54,882 nucleotides of DNA from Fimbriimonadaceae bacterium (GCA_020850835.1 JADZDX010000064.1:1-54882); one strand, 5' to 3'. Positions 36,710 to 45,825 are shown, counted from the stretch's first letter. Translations and numbers: made by a program. The notes: a model not told the origin generated them from the letters alone.

Positions 36710-38311
36710 CTAAGATTGTGGCGCAGTTGGTGTGATGTCTAATTCGATGGTATCGGCACCTCGAATGACCCGAATCTTGACGGTAAAACCCGCCGTAGCC
36801 GCCACGAGTGCCTCCTGGAGGTCGTTAATATCGCGAATCGGCTTGCCGTCAAAAGACACAAGGATGTCGCCGGGCTTGAGGCCAGCAAGTTCGGCCGGAG
36901 AACCTGGCGTCGCTCCAGTTAACCGAAGCCCACGGGGGTCCTCAGCGCCCATATCGGGGATGAAGCCAACCCTTACTCTTCGTGTCGTTCCCGGATCGCC
37001 ACCACCTTGAACAGGCTTTCCAGTGAACTCCAGTCGGGCATCCATCGCATCCAACTGCTCAATTACTTGCTTCACGCCCTCTAGCACGAGTCCAACACCC
37101 TTGAAGTTTATGGTTCCCGAGGTGTCTGCTTCGGTGTGATACTCCGCATGGAGCCCAGTGTTGAAAAAGAGGGCTGGCACCTTTGCCGCCACGAACGAAG
37201 CGTGGTCACTATTGCCTGGGGTGGAGAAGACTGGCTTCACATCGAGCCCCGGGATTCGCAAGCTGGCCAGCACTTGGGCGAAAGGCAACGCGGTGTCGGC
37301 CGAGAACACGGTTAACCCCTCCGCTGCGCGCAAGCGTCCGATCATGTCCATGTTCACCATGAAGTCGGTCTTGCCCAGAGTATCGGCGTTGGCGGCAACC
37401 CACGCTCGAGAACCAAGCAGCCCGAGTTCTTCCCCGCTATAGGCTTGGAAAATGATGGTGCGGCGATTGGATCGAGCCTTCGCAAAGGCGTCCGCTAGCG
37501 CCAACATGCCGGCCGTGCCGCTCGCATTGTCGTCGGCGCCAAAATGGGGCAGGGCATGTCCTGAGCGGGAACCCGTCTCCCCGTAGCCGAGGTGATCATA
37601 GTGCGCTCCGATGATGATGAATTCTTGCCGGAGCTTGCGATCATGTCCCGGCAGAACTCCGATAACATTACGGGCTGTCCCTTCATTCGGTTGTAGGTCT
37701 GTGCACGCACGAAGCATCAAGCCGTTCTGCAGGGGCGCCATCCGGTTCCATGCCGCGGCCGTGACGGCAATAACGGGCACACCTAGGCTGGCGGGCACCC
37801 CTTGTGTGCGGGTGGGAATGGGTAATTCTAGCCCTCCCGGATTCTGAGGACCAACGAGAATGAATCCGACCGCGCCCTGACCCTTAAGGCGCAATAGGTT
37901 CTCCGAAGCGCTTCGAGGGATCGCTACCCACTTTCCGGCCACATTTTCGCCGGCCCCTAGCCAGACAACCGGGGCGGTCAGGAGGGTTTGGGTCTTGCTC
38001 CCGTACACGGGCATGTAATCTCGACCGAGTTGCAAGGGAAACAAAGCCTCGCCATTCCAAAAGCGGGCGGTATTGAGTTCTCCAGGACGCTGACCCACCG
38101 TAACCGTAAACGGGTCAAAAAAGCCATCCTTGCCGCCGGGACGGAGTCCGCTACGCTCCATTGCCGAGGCGATATATTGGGAAGACCTTACCATGCCTCT
38201 TGATAGGGTCATGCGTCCCTCCATTTCGCTTGAGGCTAGGGCACGTATGTGCCGCTCGGCGAGCGAGACATCAATGCCAGAATCAAGGGCGGCAACGATA
38301 AAGCCAATCAC
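36710..38311 (-). CDS. M28-family zinc peptidase with C-terminal PDZ domain
   Basis: The start is GTG 38311, overlapping the DnaJ-WD40 stop (GTGA). A PA-like inserted domain (about 95-200) precedes the M28 catalytic region. The zinc ligands fit IIIGAHYDHLGYG, FGADDNASGTAGMLALA and the catalytic Glu in YSGEELGLLGS, with later VNMDMIGRL and DHASF. A PDZ domain (about 440-530: RLTGATPGSPAELAGLKPGDIL) closes the protein. Family members are aminopeptidases, usually exported. Here only a short hydrophobic start (IGFIVAAL) is present, so export is unclear. The substrate may be peptide. Confidence 0.88.
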   Translation of the reverse strand: MIGFIVAALDSGIDVSLAERHIRALASSEMEGRMTLSRGMVRSSQYIASAMERSGLRPGGKDGFFDPFTVTVGQRPGELNTARFWNGEALFPLQLGRDYMPVYGSKTQTLLTAPVVWLGAGENVAGKWVAIPRSASENLLRLKGQGAVGFILVGPQNPGGLELPIPTRTQGVPASLGVPVIAVTAAAWNRMAPLQNGLMLRACTDLQPNEGTARNVIGVLPGHDRKLRQEFIIIGAHYDHLGYGETGSRSGHALPHFGADDNASGTAGMLALADAFAKARSNRRTIIFQAYSGEELGLLGSRAWVAANADTLGKTDFMVNMDMIGRLRAAEGLTVFSADTALPFAQVLASLRIPGLDVKPVFSTPGNSDHASFVAAKVPALFFNTGLHAEYHTEADTSGTINFKGVGLVLEGVKQVIEQLDAMDARLEFTGKPVQGGGDPGTTRRVRVGFIPDMGAEDPRGLRLTGATPGSPAELAGLKPGDILVSFDGKPIRDINDLQEALVAATAGFTVKIRVIRGADTIELDITPTAPQS

Positions 38312-39492
38312 TGGAATGATAGCTCGTAAATGCGGATGACCTTGTCAAGCCCGCCGGTTGCGAGGCTCTTTCCATCAGGGCTAAATGTAACCGTGCTCAG
38401 TGGCTGTGGCGAAGCTTCAATCTTGCCGTGCCCACGACCCTGCATCACGTTCCACAGATACACTACGCCATCTCTTCCCGCGCTCGCCAGCAATTGCCCA
38501 TCTGGGTGGAACGCGATGGATTCGATTGGCTTCTCATGACCAAAGAACGTCTTCACGAGGTCATAGTCTCCCATGCGGAAAATCCGGACAGAGCGGTCCA
38601 CCGAGGCAACCGCCAGCATACGAGAATCCGAACTAAATGCAAGGGCCGTAACCGTTGAGCGGACCGAGTTAAAGCTATGCAATAGCTTGCCGGTGCTTGA
38701 GCTCCAGATCTTGACGGTGGCATCGGCCGAGCCCGTGGCTAGATACTTGCCATCGGCTGACCATTGCACGGCGGTGACCGACTGGGTGTGCTGGTTGCCG
38801 ACAAAGGCGGCATCCCCCGTTGCAGTTTTGCAGACTTGGACAATGTTATGGATTGAGCCAAGGGCAACGTACTTTCCGTCTTGAGCCACGCTCACACAAC
38901 AAATCCACTCAAGCGGACTGTTTCGCCAACTGACCATTTCGCCACGATTGATCTGCCAGACCGAAACTAAGCTCTCCGAACACCCAGCTGCGACGATATT
39001 GTCATCGCCTACGGGGTGGACAACATTTACAACGCCTCCCTCGAGTCGCAGCGAGCGGCGGACCGTAAAGTCATCGTCCCACCACAGAATCTGATTATCG
39101 AACGAGCTGCTGACCAAGCGGTTCGTGTCCGGCTCGAAGGTAATAGAGTAAATAGGCGTCCGGTGATCTTTGAGACGGTGGGCAAGCCGAACGCTGACCG
39201 ACTCTTTGACCGGTGCATCAGGAGCGCTGACGATCGCCGCGCCCGGAGTGCCAAACAGTGAGGCGTCATACTCCATACGTCGTGCGGGATCGCTGAGGGT
39301 CTCAAACGCCGTGTTGATCAGCGCCATCCGTTCGTGCGCCTTTGGATCGGGATTGATATCGGGATGATAGGACCGAGCTAACTTCCGGTAAGCGATGCGC
39401 AATTGTTGGGATTTCGCCTTGGGAGCTACTCCGAGGATTTCGTACAAACTGACCACGTCTAAGCGGAGATTATGAAGTCCCAATGGCCTCAA
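38308..39492 (-). CDS. DnaJ-domain/seven-bladed WD40 fusion protein
   Basis: A J domain fills residues about 15-75, with the key HPD at 43-45 (KLARSYHPDINPDP). After a short linker, seven WD40 repeats follow from about residue 105 to the end, for example TAVQWSADGKYLATGSADAT and SIAFHPDGQLLASAGRDGV. The start is TTG 39492, six bases after AAAGGG; a GTG at 39456 is the alternative. The J domain should stimulate a DnaK ATPase, and the propeller could bind client proteins. This domain order is uncommon in bacteria. It is the first gene of an operon with an M28 peptidase and alr. Confidence 0.9.
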   Translation of the reverse strand: MRPLGLHNLRLDVVSLYEILGVAPKAKSQQLRIAYRKLARSYHPDINPDPKAHERMALINTAFETLSDPARRMEYDASLFGTPGAAIVSAPDAPVKESVSVRLAHRLKDHRTPIYSITFEPDTNRLVSSSFDNQILWWDDDFTVRRSLRLEGGVVNVVHPVGDDNIVAAGCSESLVSVWQINRGEMVSWRNSPLEWICCVSVAQDGKYVALGSIHNIVQVCKTATGDAAFVGNQHTQSVTAVQWSADGKYLATGSADATVKIWSSSTGKLLHSFNSVRSTVTALAFSSDSRMLAVASVDRSVRIFRMGDYDLVKTFFGHEKPIESIAFHPDGQLLASAGRDGVVYLWNVMQGRGHGKIEASPQPLSTVTFSPDGKSLATGGLDKVIRIYELSFQ

Positions 39493-39527
39493 AATCTACC
39501 CTTTGGTGCCATTTTCCAGCTTCGGAG

Positions 39528-39533
39528 TAATCT
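39528..39533 (+). promoter_or_regulatory. -10 element of the DppA-like gene
   Basis: TAATCT ends six bases before GTG 39540. No Shine-Dalgarno sequence lies at normal spacing. The 47-base gap between the divergent genes leaves little room for anything else. Confidence 0.45.
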
Positions 39534-39539
39534 CGGTCC

Positions 39540-40385
39540 GTGAAGGTCTACATCTCCGCTGATATTGAGGGTATTTCCGGCCTCGTGAGTTGGTCACAGT
39601 GCGGGCGACCCGATGGCGAGCACTATGACTACTCTTGGGCCCGCGAACGGATGACCGCTGACGTGAACGCGGCCATACGAGGTGCGCGACGGGCCGGGGC
39701 AACCGAAGTGGTCGTCAAAGATAGTCATGGAAACAGCAAGAACCTCTTGGCCGATTGCCTAGAGAAAGGTGCCCAACTGATCTCGGGTCACGGAGCCAGT
39801 ACCCAAGGCATGATGGCCGGGATTGACCGCACATTCGCGGCGGCAATGCTCATTGGCTATCATGCGATGGCGGGAACGCAGGGAGGTGTTATGGAGCACA
39901 CTATCACCGGCTTTGTGCATCGGTTGAAAATCAATGGTCAGCCGGCGGGCGAGATCGCATTGAGCACGGGCGTAGCCGGGTGTTACGACGTGCCGGTGGT
40001 GGCAATCAGCAGTGATTCAGCCGGTTGTTCCGAAGCCAAAGCCCTATTGCCCGGGATTCAAACCGCCGCCGTAAAAACCGGCCTCGGACGATACATGGCT
40101 CAGTGCCTCCACCCTGAAGAGGCTCTCGTTTTGATCGAGAGCGCCGCGTTTGAGGGCGTTAACTCAGCCAGTTCCCTTGACCCGTGGCTACCCGATTCCC
40201 CAACGACCATCAGCATCGAATTGAATCGCAGCGAAGAGGCCGATCTCGTAGCCGTTCGACTACCTGGAGTGGTTCGCGTGGACGCTTACACAGTGGAAGT
40301 CAATGCCGACTCCTATGCTCAGGCACACCAAATGGCGTGGGCCGTATTCGCCCTAGGTTCACTTGGGCGGGGAAGCCAGGACTAA
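39540..40385 (+). CDS. M55-family D-aminopeptidase (DppA-like)
   Basis: The GTG start opens directly on the family motif KVYISADIEGISGLVSW, whose Asp and Glu bind zinc. Further conserved parts are VVKDSHGNSKNLL, LISGHGASTQGMM, IGYHAMAGT and MEHTITGFV. Bacillus DppA releases D-Ala-D-Ala-type D-residues from peptides. At 281 residues it is full length. Its neighbours on the other strand include alanine racemase 3 kb away, so a role in D-amino acid recycling is plausible. It is convergent with the esterase gene, one base apart. Confidence 0.92.
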   Translation: MKVYISADIEGISGLVSWSQCGRPDGEHYDYSWARERMTADVNAAIRGARRAGATEVVVKDSHGNSKNLLADCLEKGAQLISGHGASTQGMMAGIDRTFAAAMLIGYHAMAGTQGGVMEHTITGFVHRLKINGQPAGEIALSTGVAGCYDVPVVAISSDSAGCSEAKALLPGIQTAAVKTGLGRYMAQCLHPEEALVLIESAAFEGVNSASSLDPWLPDSPTTISIELNRSEEADLVAVRLPGVVRVDAYTVEVNADSYAQAHQMAWAVFALGSLGRGSQD

Positions 40386-40386
40386 G

Positions 40387-41127
40387 TCAGTCATCCATGC
40401 GGCGGACAATCAAATCCAAATACTCAAAAAGCATCACGCGCCACCAGGGCCAATCGTGCCCAGTACCGGGACGGTCATCGCACCAATGCGGGATGCCCTT
40501 GCGACCCAAAATGTCGGCCAGTCGGTGATTATCTTGGCGGCAGATGTCTTCGTGACCAGTGCCGAGGATAATGCCCATTCGGTGGAACTGCTTCAGTAGC
40601 TCAGGATCGTGCATGTTGGACATGTAGTCCACGGGGTTGTTAAAGTACACGTCATCACTGTAGTAACCGTAAAAGAACTGCTTGATGTCAAAGGCGCCGC
40701 CCATGCTAATGATCTCACGGACACGGTCCGGATGGCGAAAACCGAAATTCACAGCGTGATAGCCTCCGAAGCTACATCCTCCAACCATGACGCGGGTGTG
40801 CCCGGTTTCGTCGTAGGCCCTGCCGAGCACCTCCTCCAAGATCATTCGGTCATAGCAAATGTGGTTGTGAATGCGATGCGCCGGGTGAATGTCGTAGGCA
40901 TAAAAGCTCTGCTTATCAATCCCATCCACGCAATAGACCTTGACTTTTCCTGCCGCAATGAATGGATAGATCGCCCCGACCAGACCAAAGTCAATATTCT
41001 GGTTGTAGCCCCCCATTGAAGTCGGGAATAGAATGAGTGGCACGCCTCCCTCACCAAAACTCATCATTTGAGTTTCTTGGTCTAGGTTAGGGCTGTACCA
41101 TTTGCTGTAGTTCTCGGCAACGGGCAT
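40387..41127 (-). CDS. Alpha/beta-hydrolase esterase (PF00756-like)
   Basis: The 246-residue protein has the esterase D/antigen 85-like pattern. The nucleophile elbow is GGCSFGGYHAVNFGFRHPDR, the acid is probably in LGTGHEDICRQ, and the histidine in RPGTGHDWPWWR. No signal peptide is present, so it is cytoplasmic. Close relatives are annotated only as 'esterase'. The substrate is unknown. It is monocistronic. Confidence 0.85.
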   Translation of the reverse strand: MPVAENYSKWYSPNLDQETQMMSFGEGGVPLILFPTSMGGYNQNIDFGLVGAIYPFIAAGKVKVYCVDGIDKQSFYAYDIHPAHRIHNHICYDRMILEEVLGRAYDETGHTRVMVGGCSFGGYHAVNFGFRHPDRVREIISMGGAFDIKQFFYGYYSDDVYFNNPVDYMSNMHDPELLKQFHRMGIILGTGHEDICRQDNHRLADILGRKGIPHWCDDRPGTGHDWPWWRVMLFEYLDLIVRRMDD

Positions 41128-41295
41128 TGACCAAAGGGTACCCGCCCAGTATTCTAGCTAACAGCAAGCTTGCGGCTAGTCATCTTTCCCGTTTTAATCG
41201 TCCCCGGTAATCGTGTGGTTTTCGGGACGGCACGAGCGGTGGAATCTCTTGCCCAGCGGGGGGATCCATTCCCTCGGGGGAGCAAGAACAAACGA

Positions 41296-41625
41296 ATGTA
41301 TATCTTGACTTGGAATGAAGAACATAACACGGTTTACGCCGGTCTTGGCGGCGTAGTAACGCAGGCCGAAGGCTGTGTGTTAGCGGATGAGATTACGGAG
41401 CTACTCAACAAGGTGGGCGGAACCGGTGCGACGGTCGAGCTTGATGCCTTCCGGGCGACTCGATTTGCCCATGGAGCTTTTGAAGAACTTGAAAGGCTTC
41501 GCGAAGTATGCTCCAGCAAGGGTGCGGCCTTGTCCCTGATTACTGACGAGCGAGCCAATGCAATGAGCGCGGAGGTCCGGGCCATCCTTGATGGCAACGC
41601 CAATGTGGTGCCATTAGCCAGCTAG
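41296..41625 (+). CDS. Small STAS-like protein, function unknown
   Basis: The start is taken as ATG 41296; the frame is open to 41170 but upstream codons look non-coding. The 109-residue product alternates strand and helix: MYILTWNEEHNTVYAGLGG, VLADEITELLNKVGG, ATVELDAFRATRFAHGAFEE, LREVCSSKGAALSLITDE. This resembles the STAS (anti-sigma antagonist) fold, with a weak match to the phospho-site region. I offer that as a tentative reading. No kinase or sigma factor gene adjoins it. A strong terminator follows. Confidence 0.55.
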   Translation: MYILTWNEEHNTVYAGLGGVVTQAEGCVLADEITELLNKVGGTGATVELDAFRATRFAHGAFEELERLREVCSSKGAALSLITDERANAMSAEVRAILDGNANVVPLAS

Positions 41626-41644
41626 CTGGCGTGTCGAAAAATTG

Positions 41645-41680
41645 ACGGCGGAAGCAAGCTTGCTTCCGCCGTTCTTCTTG
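41645..41680. terminator. Bidirectional terminator between the STAS-like gene and hpf
   Basis: A perfect 28-base palindrome (41645-41672; core GGCGGAAGCAAGCTTGCTTC) lies between two convergent stops (41625 and 41686). TTCTTCTT follows on the plus strand, and CAATTTTTC follows on the minus strand. It can form a 12-13 bp hairpin in either transcript. Confidence 0.75.
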
Positions 41681-41685
41681 GCAAC

Positions 41686-42237
41686 TTACACTTCCGGTTC
41701 CAACAGGCCGTACTTCCCATCCTTCCGGCGGTAGAGCACCTCGACCCGATTCGTGACCTCGTTCTTGAACACAAAGAACGGGTAGCCAAGCAGGTCCATC
41801 TCCAGAGCGGCCTCATCAATTGTCTGCGGCTTGACCAAGAACTGCTTGCGCTCCTTGATATGGACGCGGTCGTCGTGATCCTCGTCTTCATGATGCTCCT
41901 CAAAGCCCCTAGGGACAGATTGCCCACTGTGGCGGTACTTGTTCACCAGCCGCTTCTTGATCCGCCGCAACCGATTCTCTAGCTTGTCTGCCACCAAATC
42001 CACGGCGGCTCGCAGGTTTGCGTCCTCCTCCTCACCCCGTATCGTGAGGCCGTCGGCAAAGATGGTGACTTCTAATTTGTGCAAGTCACGCTTGCCGCGA
42101 TGCACCTCTCGGTGAACCAACTCAACGCGCGATGCTTTGTTGAAATAGCGGTCAAGGCGCCCAAGTTTCTCTGCGGCAAAGTCTTTGTCGTGATCGCTCA
42201 GGTTTCCAACGGCGTTTCGAACGAGTACTTCCATCAT
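41686..42237 (-). CDS. hpf: Ribosome hibernation-promoting factor, long form
   Basis: Long HPF dimerises 70S ribosomes into inactive 100S particles in stationary phase. The N-terminal S30AE domain (1-105) has LVRNAVGNLSDHDKDFAAEK and VTIFADGLTIRGEE. A charged His/Asp/Glu linker follows. The C-terminal S30AE_C domain (about 130-183: KPQTIDEAALEMDLLGYPFF) carries out dimerisation. The 183-residue length is typical of the long form. It is the last gene of a four-gene operon, overlaps ispDF by four bases and is closed by a strong terminator. Confidence 0.95.
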   Translation of the reverse strand: MMEVLVRNAVGNLSDHDKDFAAEKLGRLDRYFNKASRVELVHREVHRGKRDLHKLEVTIFADGLTIRGEEEDANLRAAVDLVADKLENRLRRIKKRLVNKYRHSGQSVPRGFEEHHEDEDHDDRVHIKERKQFLVKPQTIDEAALEMDLLGYPFFVFKNEVTNRVEVLYRRKDGKYGLLEPEV

Positions 42238-43343
42238 TTGTCTGTGTCTCCTAAGGCGCGGCGCAAAGTTGCAATTGCCATCGCGGCGATGCCCTCCTCA
42301 CGTCCGAGTGCGCCCAAACCTTCATTCGTGGTTGCCTTCACATTAACCTGGGCGGTGGCGATGCCCAAGGTGCTTGCGATAGTCTCCCGTATCTCCTTGC
42401 TACGGGGCATGATCTTTGGCGTTTCAGCGATTAGCGTAGCATCAAGATTTTCAATCTCCCAACCCTCGGCCCTCAACAAGAGCCCCGTCTCCTTCAGGAA
42501 TCTCAAGGATGGGCAATTCTTCCATTGCGGGTCACCGGGAGGATAGTGCACTCCAATATCCCCAAGCCCAGCTGCCCCAAGTAGCGCGTCTACCGCCGCA
42601 TGAAGGAGAACATCCGCATCAGAGTGCCCTGCAAGGCCGGGTCCATCAAACTGTACACCGCCGAGCATCATGGTACGGCCGGGGTCTTGAGAAAACGTAT
42701 GAATATCGTAGCCGAAGCCTGTTCGGGTCACTGACATACCACCCACCATCGCTCTTGCCATTTCAAGGTCGTCTCGTGTCGTGATCTTGATGTTACGCCT
42801 ATCTCCTTCAACAAAGCAAACGCTGACTCCAGCTTGTTGCAAAAGGCCAGCATCGTCAGTGGCCCCCGTGTTTGTCTGGTGCGCTCGGATGAGGTCCTCT
42901 CGCCGCCCACACTGGGGAGTTTGGATACTCCATAACTGATCGCGGTCAAGGGTGTAGCCGTCGTCTTGGCGCACCGTATCCGTCATCCTTACTGCCGCGG
43001 TGGCAGCCCCCGTCTGGCGAGCCGCTTCCACCGTTTTTCGGATCAGTTCCTGGGTCACGAATGGCCGAGCGGCGTCGTGAATCAGCACATAGTCGTATTC
43101 AAGCGGGATTGCCGATAGACCGTTACGGACGCTCGCCTGCCTGTTCGCGCCGCCGGCAACGACGGTATCAACGCCAAAGTCGAGTCCACGACCACTGTCC
43201 ACCACGACTACAAAGTCGCAAACGGATTTCATTGTAGCGACGGCCCAAGCCCACACAGATCTGCCACCCAGATCTTCAATTAGCTTGTCCTTACCGAAAC
43301 GAGACCCGCTGCCGCCGCACAGGACAATCGCGGCGACTTTCAA
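42234..43343 (-). CDS. ispDF: Bifunctional IspD-IspF of the MEP isoprenoid pathway
   Basis: This is a fusion of two enzymes. Residues 1-215 form IspD, MEP cytidylyltransferase (VLCGGSGSRFGKDK, VLIHDAARPFVT, AVRMTDTVRQ). Residues about 215-369 form IspF, the 2,4-cyclodiphosphate synthase (GFGYDIHTFSQ, LAGHSDADVLLHAAVDALLG, VKATTNEGLG). Together they do two non-consecutive steps to isopentenyl diphosphate. The zinc ligands Asp and His of IspF (GYDIH) are present. It overlaps the PIN/TRAM gene upstream and hpf downstream by four bases each. Confidence 0.96.
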   Translation of the reverse strand: MKVAAIVLCGGSGSRFGKDKLIEDLGGRSVWAWAVATMKSVCDFVVVVDSGRGLDFGVDTVVAGGANRQASVRNGLSAIPLEYDYVLIHDAARPFVTQELIRKTVEAARQTGAATAAVRMTDTVRQDDGYTLDRDQLWSIQTPQCGRREDLIRAHQTNTGATDDAGLLQQAGVSVCFVEGDRRNIKITTRDDLEMARAMVGGMSVTRTGFGYDIHTFSQDPGRTMMLGGVQFDGPGLAGHSDADVLLHAAVDALLGAAGLGDIGVHYPPGDPQWKNCPSLRFLKETGLLLRAEGWEIENLDATLIAETPKIMPRSKEIRETIASTLGIATAQVNVKATTNEGLGALGREEGIAAMAIATLRRALGDTDK

Positions 43344-44437
43344 CGGGCGCGCCTTCGCTGGGTACCTTCGTCGTCAATGCCGTCGTCAGGGAGTTCGGCG
43401 AAGATCATTTTGCCCCGCTCCGTCTGGTGAACCTGCGAAACGACCACCGAAACATCTTTCCCGAGCGCTCGGGCCCCGTGTTCGACCACAACCATGGTGC
43501 CGTCATCAAGGTATCCAACCCCCTGCCCAGCATGGGAACCTTCTCTCGTAATGCTCAGTTCCAGCGGCTCACCCGGGAGAACAAGCGGTCGAACGGCGAG
43601 GGCAAGGTCGTTGATATTGAGCACATTGACGTCTTGGAGGCCAGCCACCCGGTTTAAGTTGTGATCATTTGTGACTAGGTCCGCCCCGAGGGCACGAGCA
43701 AGGCGCACGAGCCGCCCGTCGACCCCGTCGCTGCCTTCCGCGGCAAGGCGGTCATGAGTTCCAATATCAAGGGTTACTTTGGCCTGTAATTGCCTTAAAA
43801 CCTCTAAGCCACGGCGTCCACGTTGGCGCTTCAGGCCATCGCTGTTATCGGCAATGTACTGCAGTTCGTTCAACACGAACTTGGGCACGTACAACTGTCC
43901 CTCCAAGAAGCCCGTGAGAAAAATGTCGTAGACGCGGCCGTCAATGATGACGTTGGTATCCAGAATCTTGTAGGCCGATCGCCGCCCCTTGCCCCGGTTT
44001 TTCGACCACGGCAAAATATCCTCTACCTGCCGGATCACATACAGGGCAATGGAGGAAACCAACAACATCATGCCGAGGGTTGCGAAAGTAGCAGTAAATG
44101 CCCCTAAAGCTGTAAATAACACCATGAATGGGACGGTGAGGATGACCCCGAACAGGATGCTGAGGAAGATGTTGACCTTGTCACCCGAGTGAGCCCGTTC
44201 CCAAGCTCCGAAGGTCCGTTCGAACCCCTGGTGGAGGGTATTACCAACGGCTAGCCCAAGAACCGCCCCCAGGACACACAGGGCGGCAAGCGGGGTTGGG
44301 TTGTTCGCGTAAGACGATCCCTCCTGGAAGCGCTGATAGAAAAAAGCAAGGAGCTTCGCCCCATTTTGGAAGGCAATGTAGGCAATGCCGACGGCCCCAA
44401 GGGCAAGGAATATGAATCGAGCTGGATTACGGCGCAT
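43340..44437 (-). CDS. Membrane PIN-TRAM protein (YacL-like)
   Basis: Four N-terminal membrane helices (about 5-30, 45-65, 85-105, 110-135) anchor a cytoplasmic PIN nuclease-like domain (about 155-280) and a TRAM RNA-binding domain (about 290-350). PIN acidic residues are in ILDTNVIIDGRV, LNELQYIAD and DLVTNDHNLNRV. LDDGTMVVVEHGARALGKDVSV fits TRAM. The Bacillus relative YacL is conserved next to ispDF, as here. A membrane-bound RNase is likely but not shown for the family. It starts at TAATG over the transglutaminase stop. Confidence 0.9.
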   Translation of the reverse strand: MRRNPARFIFLALGAVGIAYIAFQNGAKLLAFFYQRFQEGSSYANNPTPLAALCVLGAVLGLAVGNTLHQGFERTFGAWERAHSGDKVNIFLSILFGVILTVPFMVLFTALGAFTATFATLGMMLLVSSIALYVIRQVEDILPWSKNRGKGRRSAYKILDTNVIIDGRVYDIFLTGFLEGQLYVPKFVLNELQYIADNSDGLKRQRGRRGLEVLRQLQAKVTLDIGTHDRLAAEGSDGVDGRLVRLARALGADLVTNDHNLNRVAGLQDVNVLNINDLALAVRPLVLPGEPLELSITREGSHAGQGVGYLDDGTMVVVEHGARALGKDVSVVVSQVHQTERGKMIFAELPDDGIDDEGTQRRRAR

Positions 44438-45825
44438 TATGATCGGTACCTCGTTGAGATGAGTTCAAAATGACAGCCCTGCAAGACCGGGAACGTGAAT
44501 GCGTCCTCAACATTGCCATGGGCAAGCTTAAATCGTAGAGCGTTAGTGGGCTGATTGGCTCGCGTCGGATCGTAGGTAATCCACTCCTTGCCGCTCCAAA
44601 CTTCATCCCAAGCGTGGTAGTACATTTGGCCATTGTCATAGATCAGCCCGCTGGTCACCCTCGTAGGTATGCCCGCGCTTCTCATCAACGTGGCTCCAAG
44701 GATCGCATAGTCTCGGCACACCCCCTCTTTGGAAGCCAAGACTTCGGTGGCATCGCGAAGCACCCCGATTCCTGCGTTTGAGGTCATCGTCCGCTCAATC
44801 CACTGGCTGATCCGTTCACTCGCGGCCAGAACGCGCTTCTCGTCGCCTACGATTTCGGCACTGAGCCGCCTGAATTGAGGGCTTCCCGCTGGAATATGAA
44901 GGCTCGGTTTCAGCCATTTTTGCGCGTAGCGGGCGGCTTCAGTGATTGCTTCATCCTTCGCTCTGCCCCGGTCAACCGGGTGGACTGAAACAATCCAATC
45001 TGCTCCGTTCTTGGCGATGGTCTGATAGGCATCGCTGGGGCACCGGCTCAGGTCGGCGTGGGAGACCCGGTACTTCACCGAGATGAGGTCAAAGGGGCGG
45101 ACAATCTCTGGGGACACCCGAATGGCCGCTGACTCGCCAAGGTCCGTTCGCTCAGTAATGTCGGCCAATGCCACTTCCTTGGAAACGGGCACCATGACCA
45201 TGCCGAGAGCCGCCTCAATCTTGATGACATCGCCCTTGGCGGAGTAGTAAATCTTCGATGTCGCCCGTGGGTCCTTGACCGTAACCAAGGTCGCATCATA
45301 GGTCTTCCCAAATACCTCGACCTTCCGGGGCCCGTCTAGGGTGACTTCATTCTCAATGAGGGTCACCGTGGTCACATCGAGCACGTGAACCTTGTAGGAT
45401 GTAGTCGTGCCCGCTCCGTTGAGGATCAGCGCCGAAGTGGCATCCTCAACGACCTTGGCTCCCGGTGGAATGGCGAGAGTCCGCTCGGTGATCGCGCCGG
45501 CATTGTTTATCACAACCTTAATCTCTTTGGCGGCAAACTTCGCGGTGACGACCTGAGTGCGGCCGCCGCTCTCACTTGTAGTGCGGATCTCCTTGGGTTG
45601 ACCGTCCTTATCGGTCAGGGTTTGACTGACGATCCGCATGTCCAAATCCTGACCCATTAAAGCCGAGCGAAAGACCGTCTCTGATTCGCTCCACCCATCC
45701 TTCAGCTCGCGCGACACCGAATACCCAACTTTGCCGCCATTCAAATAGATAGCAAAGTACTGGTCAGCCGCACTCGCGAAGGCGGCCACCAGACCTAGGA
45801 CTAAACTCGCACCAAATCGCTTCAT
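44437..45825 (-). CDS. Secreted transglutaminase-like cysteine protease-fold protein
   Basis: A signal peptide (1-19, cleavage at ASA-AD) precedes a beta-rich N-terminal half. The transglutaminase-core domain (about 345-440) has Cys370 in SKEGVCRDYAILGATLMRS, His404 in MYYHAWDEVW and Asp in WITYDPTR, a full triad. GIPTRVTSGLIY is typical. Such bacterial proteins usually cleave or cross-link envelope peptides. It heads the operon with the PIN/TRAM, ispDF and hpf genes and is divergent from topA. Confidence 0.9.
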   Translation of the reverse strand: MKRFGASLVLGLVAAFASAADQYFAIYLNGGKVGYSVSRELKDGWSESETVFRSALMGQDLDMRIVSQTLTDKDGQPKEIRTTSESGGRTQVVTAKFAAKEIKVVINNAGAITERTLAIPPGAKVVEDATSALILNGAGTTTSYKVHVLDVTTVTLIENEVTLDGPRKVEVFGKTYDATLVTVKDPRATSKIYYSAKGDVIKIEAALGMVMVPVSKEVALADITERTDLGESAAIRVSPEIVRPFDLISVKYRVSHADLSRCPSDAYQTIAKNGADWIVSVHPVDRGRAKDEAITEAARYAQKWLKPSLHIPAGSPQFRRLSAEIVGDEKRVLAASERISQWIERTMTSNAGIGVLRDATEVLASKEGVCRDYAILGATLMRSAGIPTRVTSGLIYDNGQMYYHAWDEVWSGKEWITYDPTRANQPTNALRFKLAHGNVEDAFTFPVLQGCHFELISTRYRS

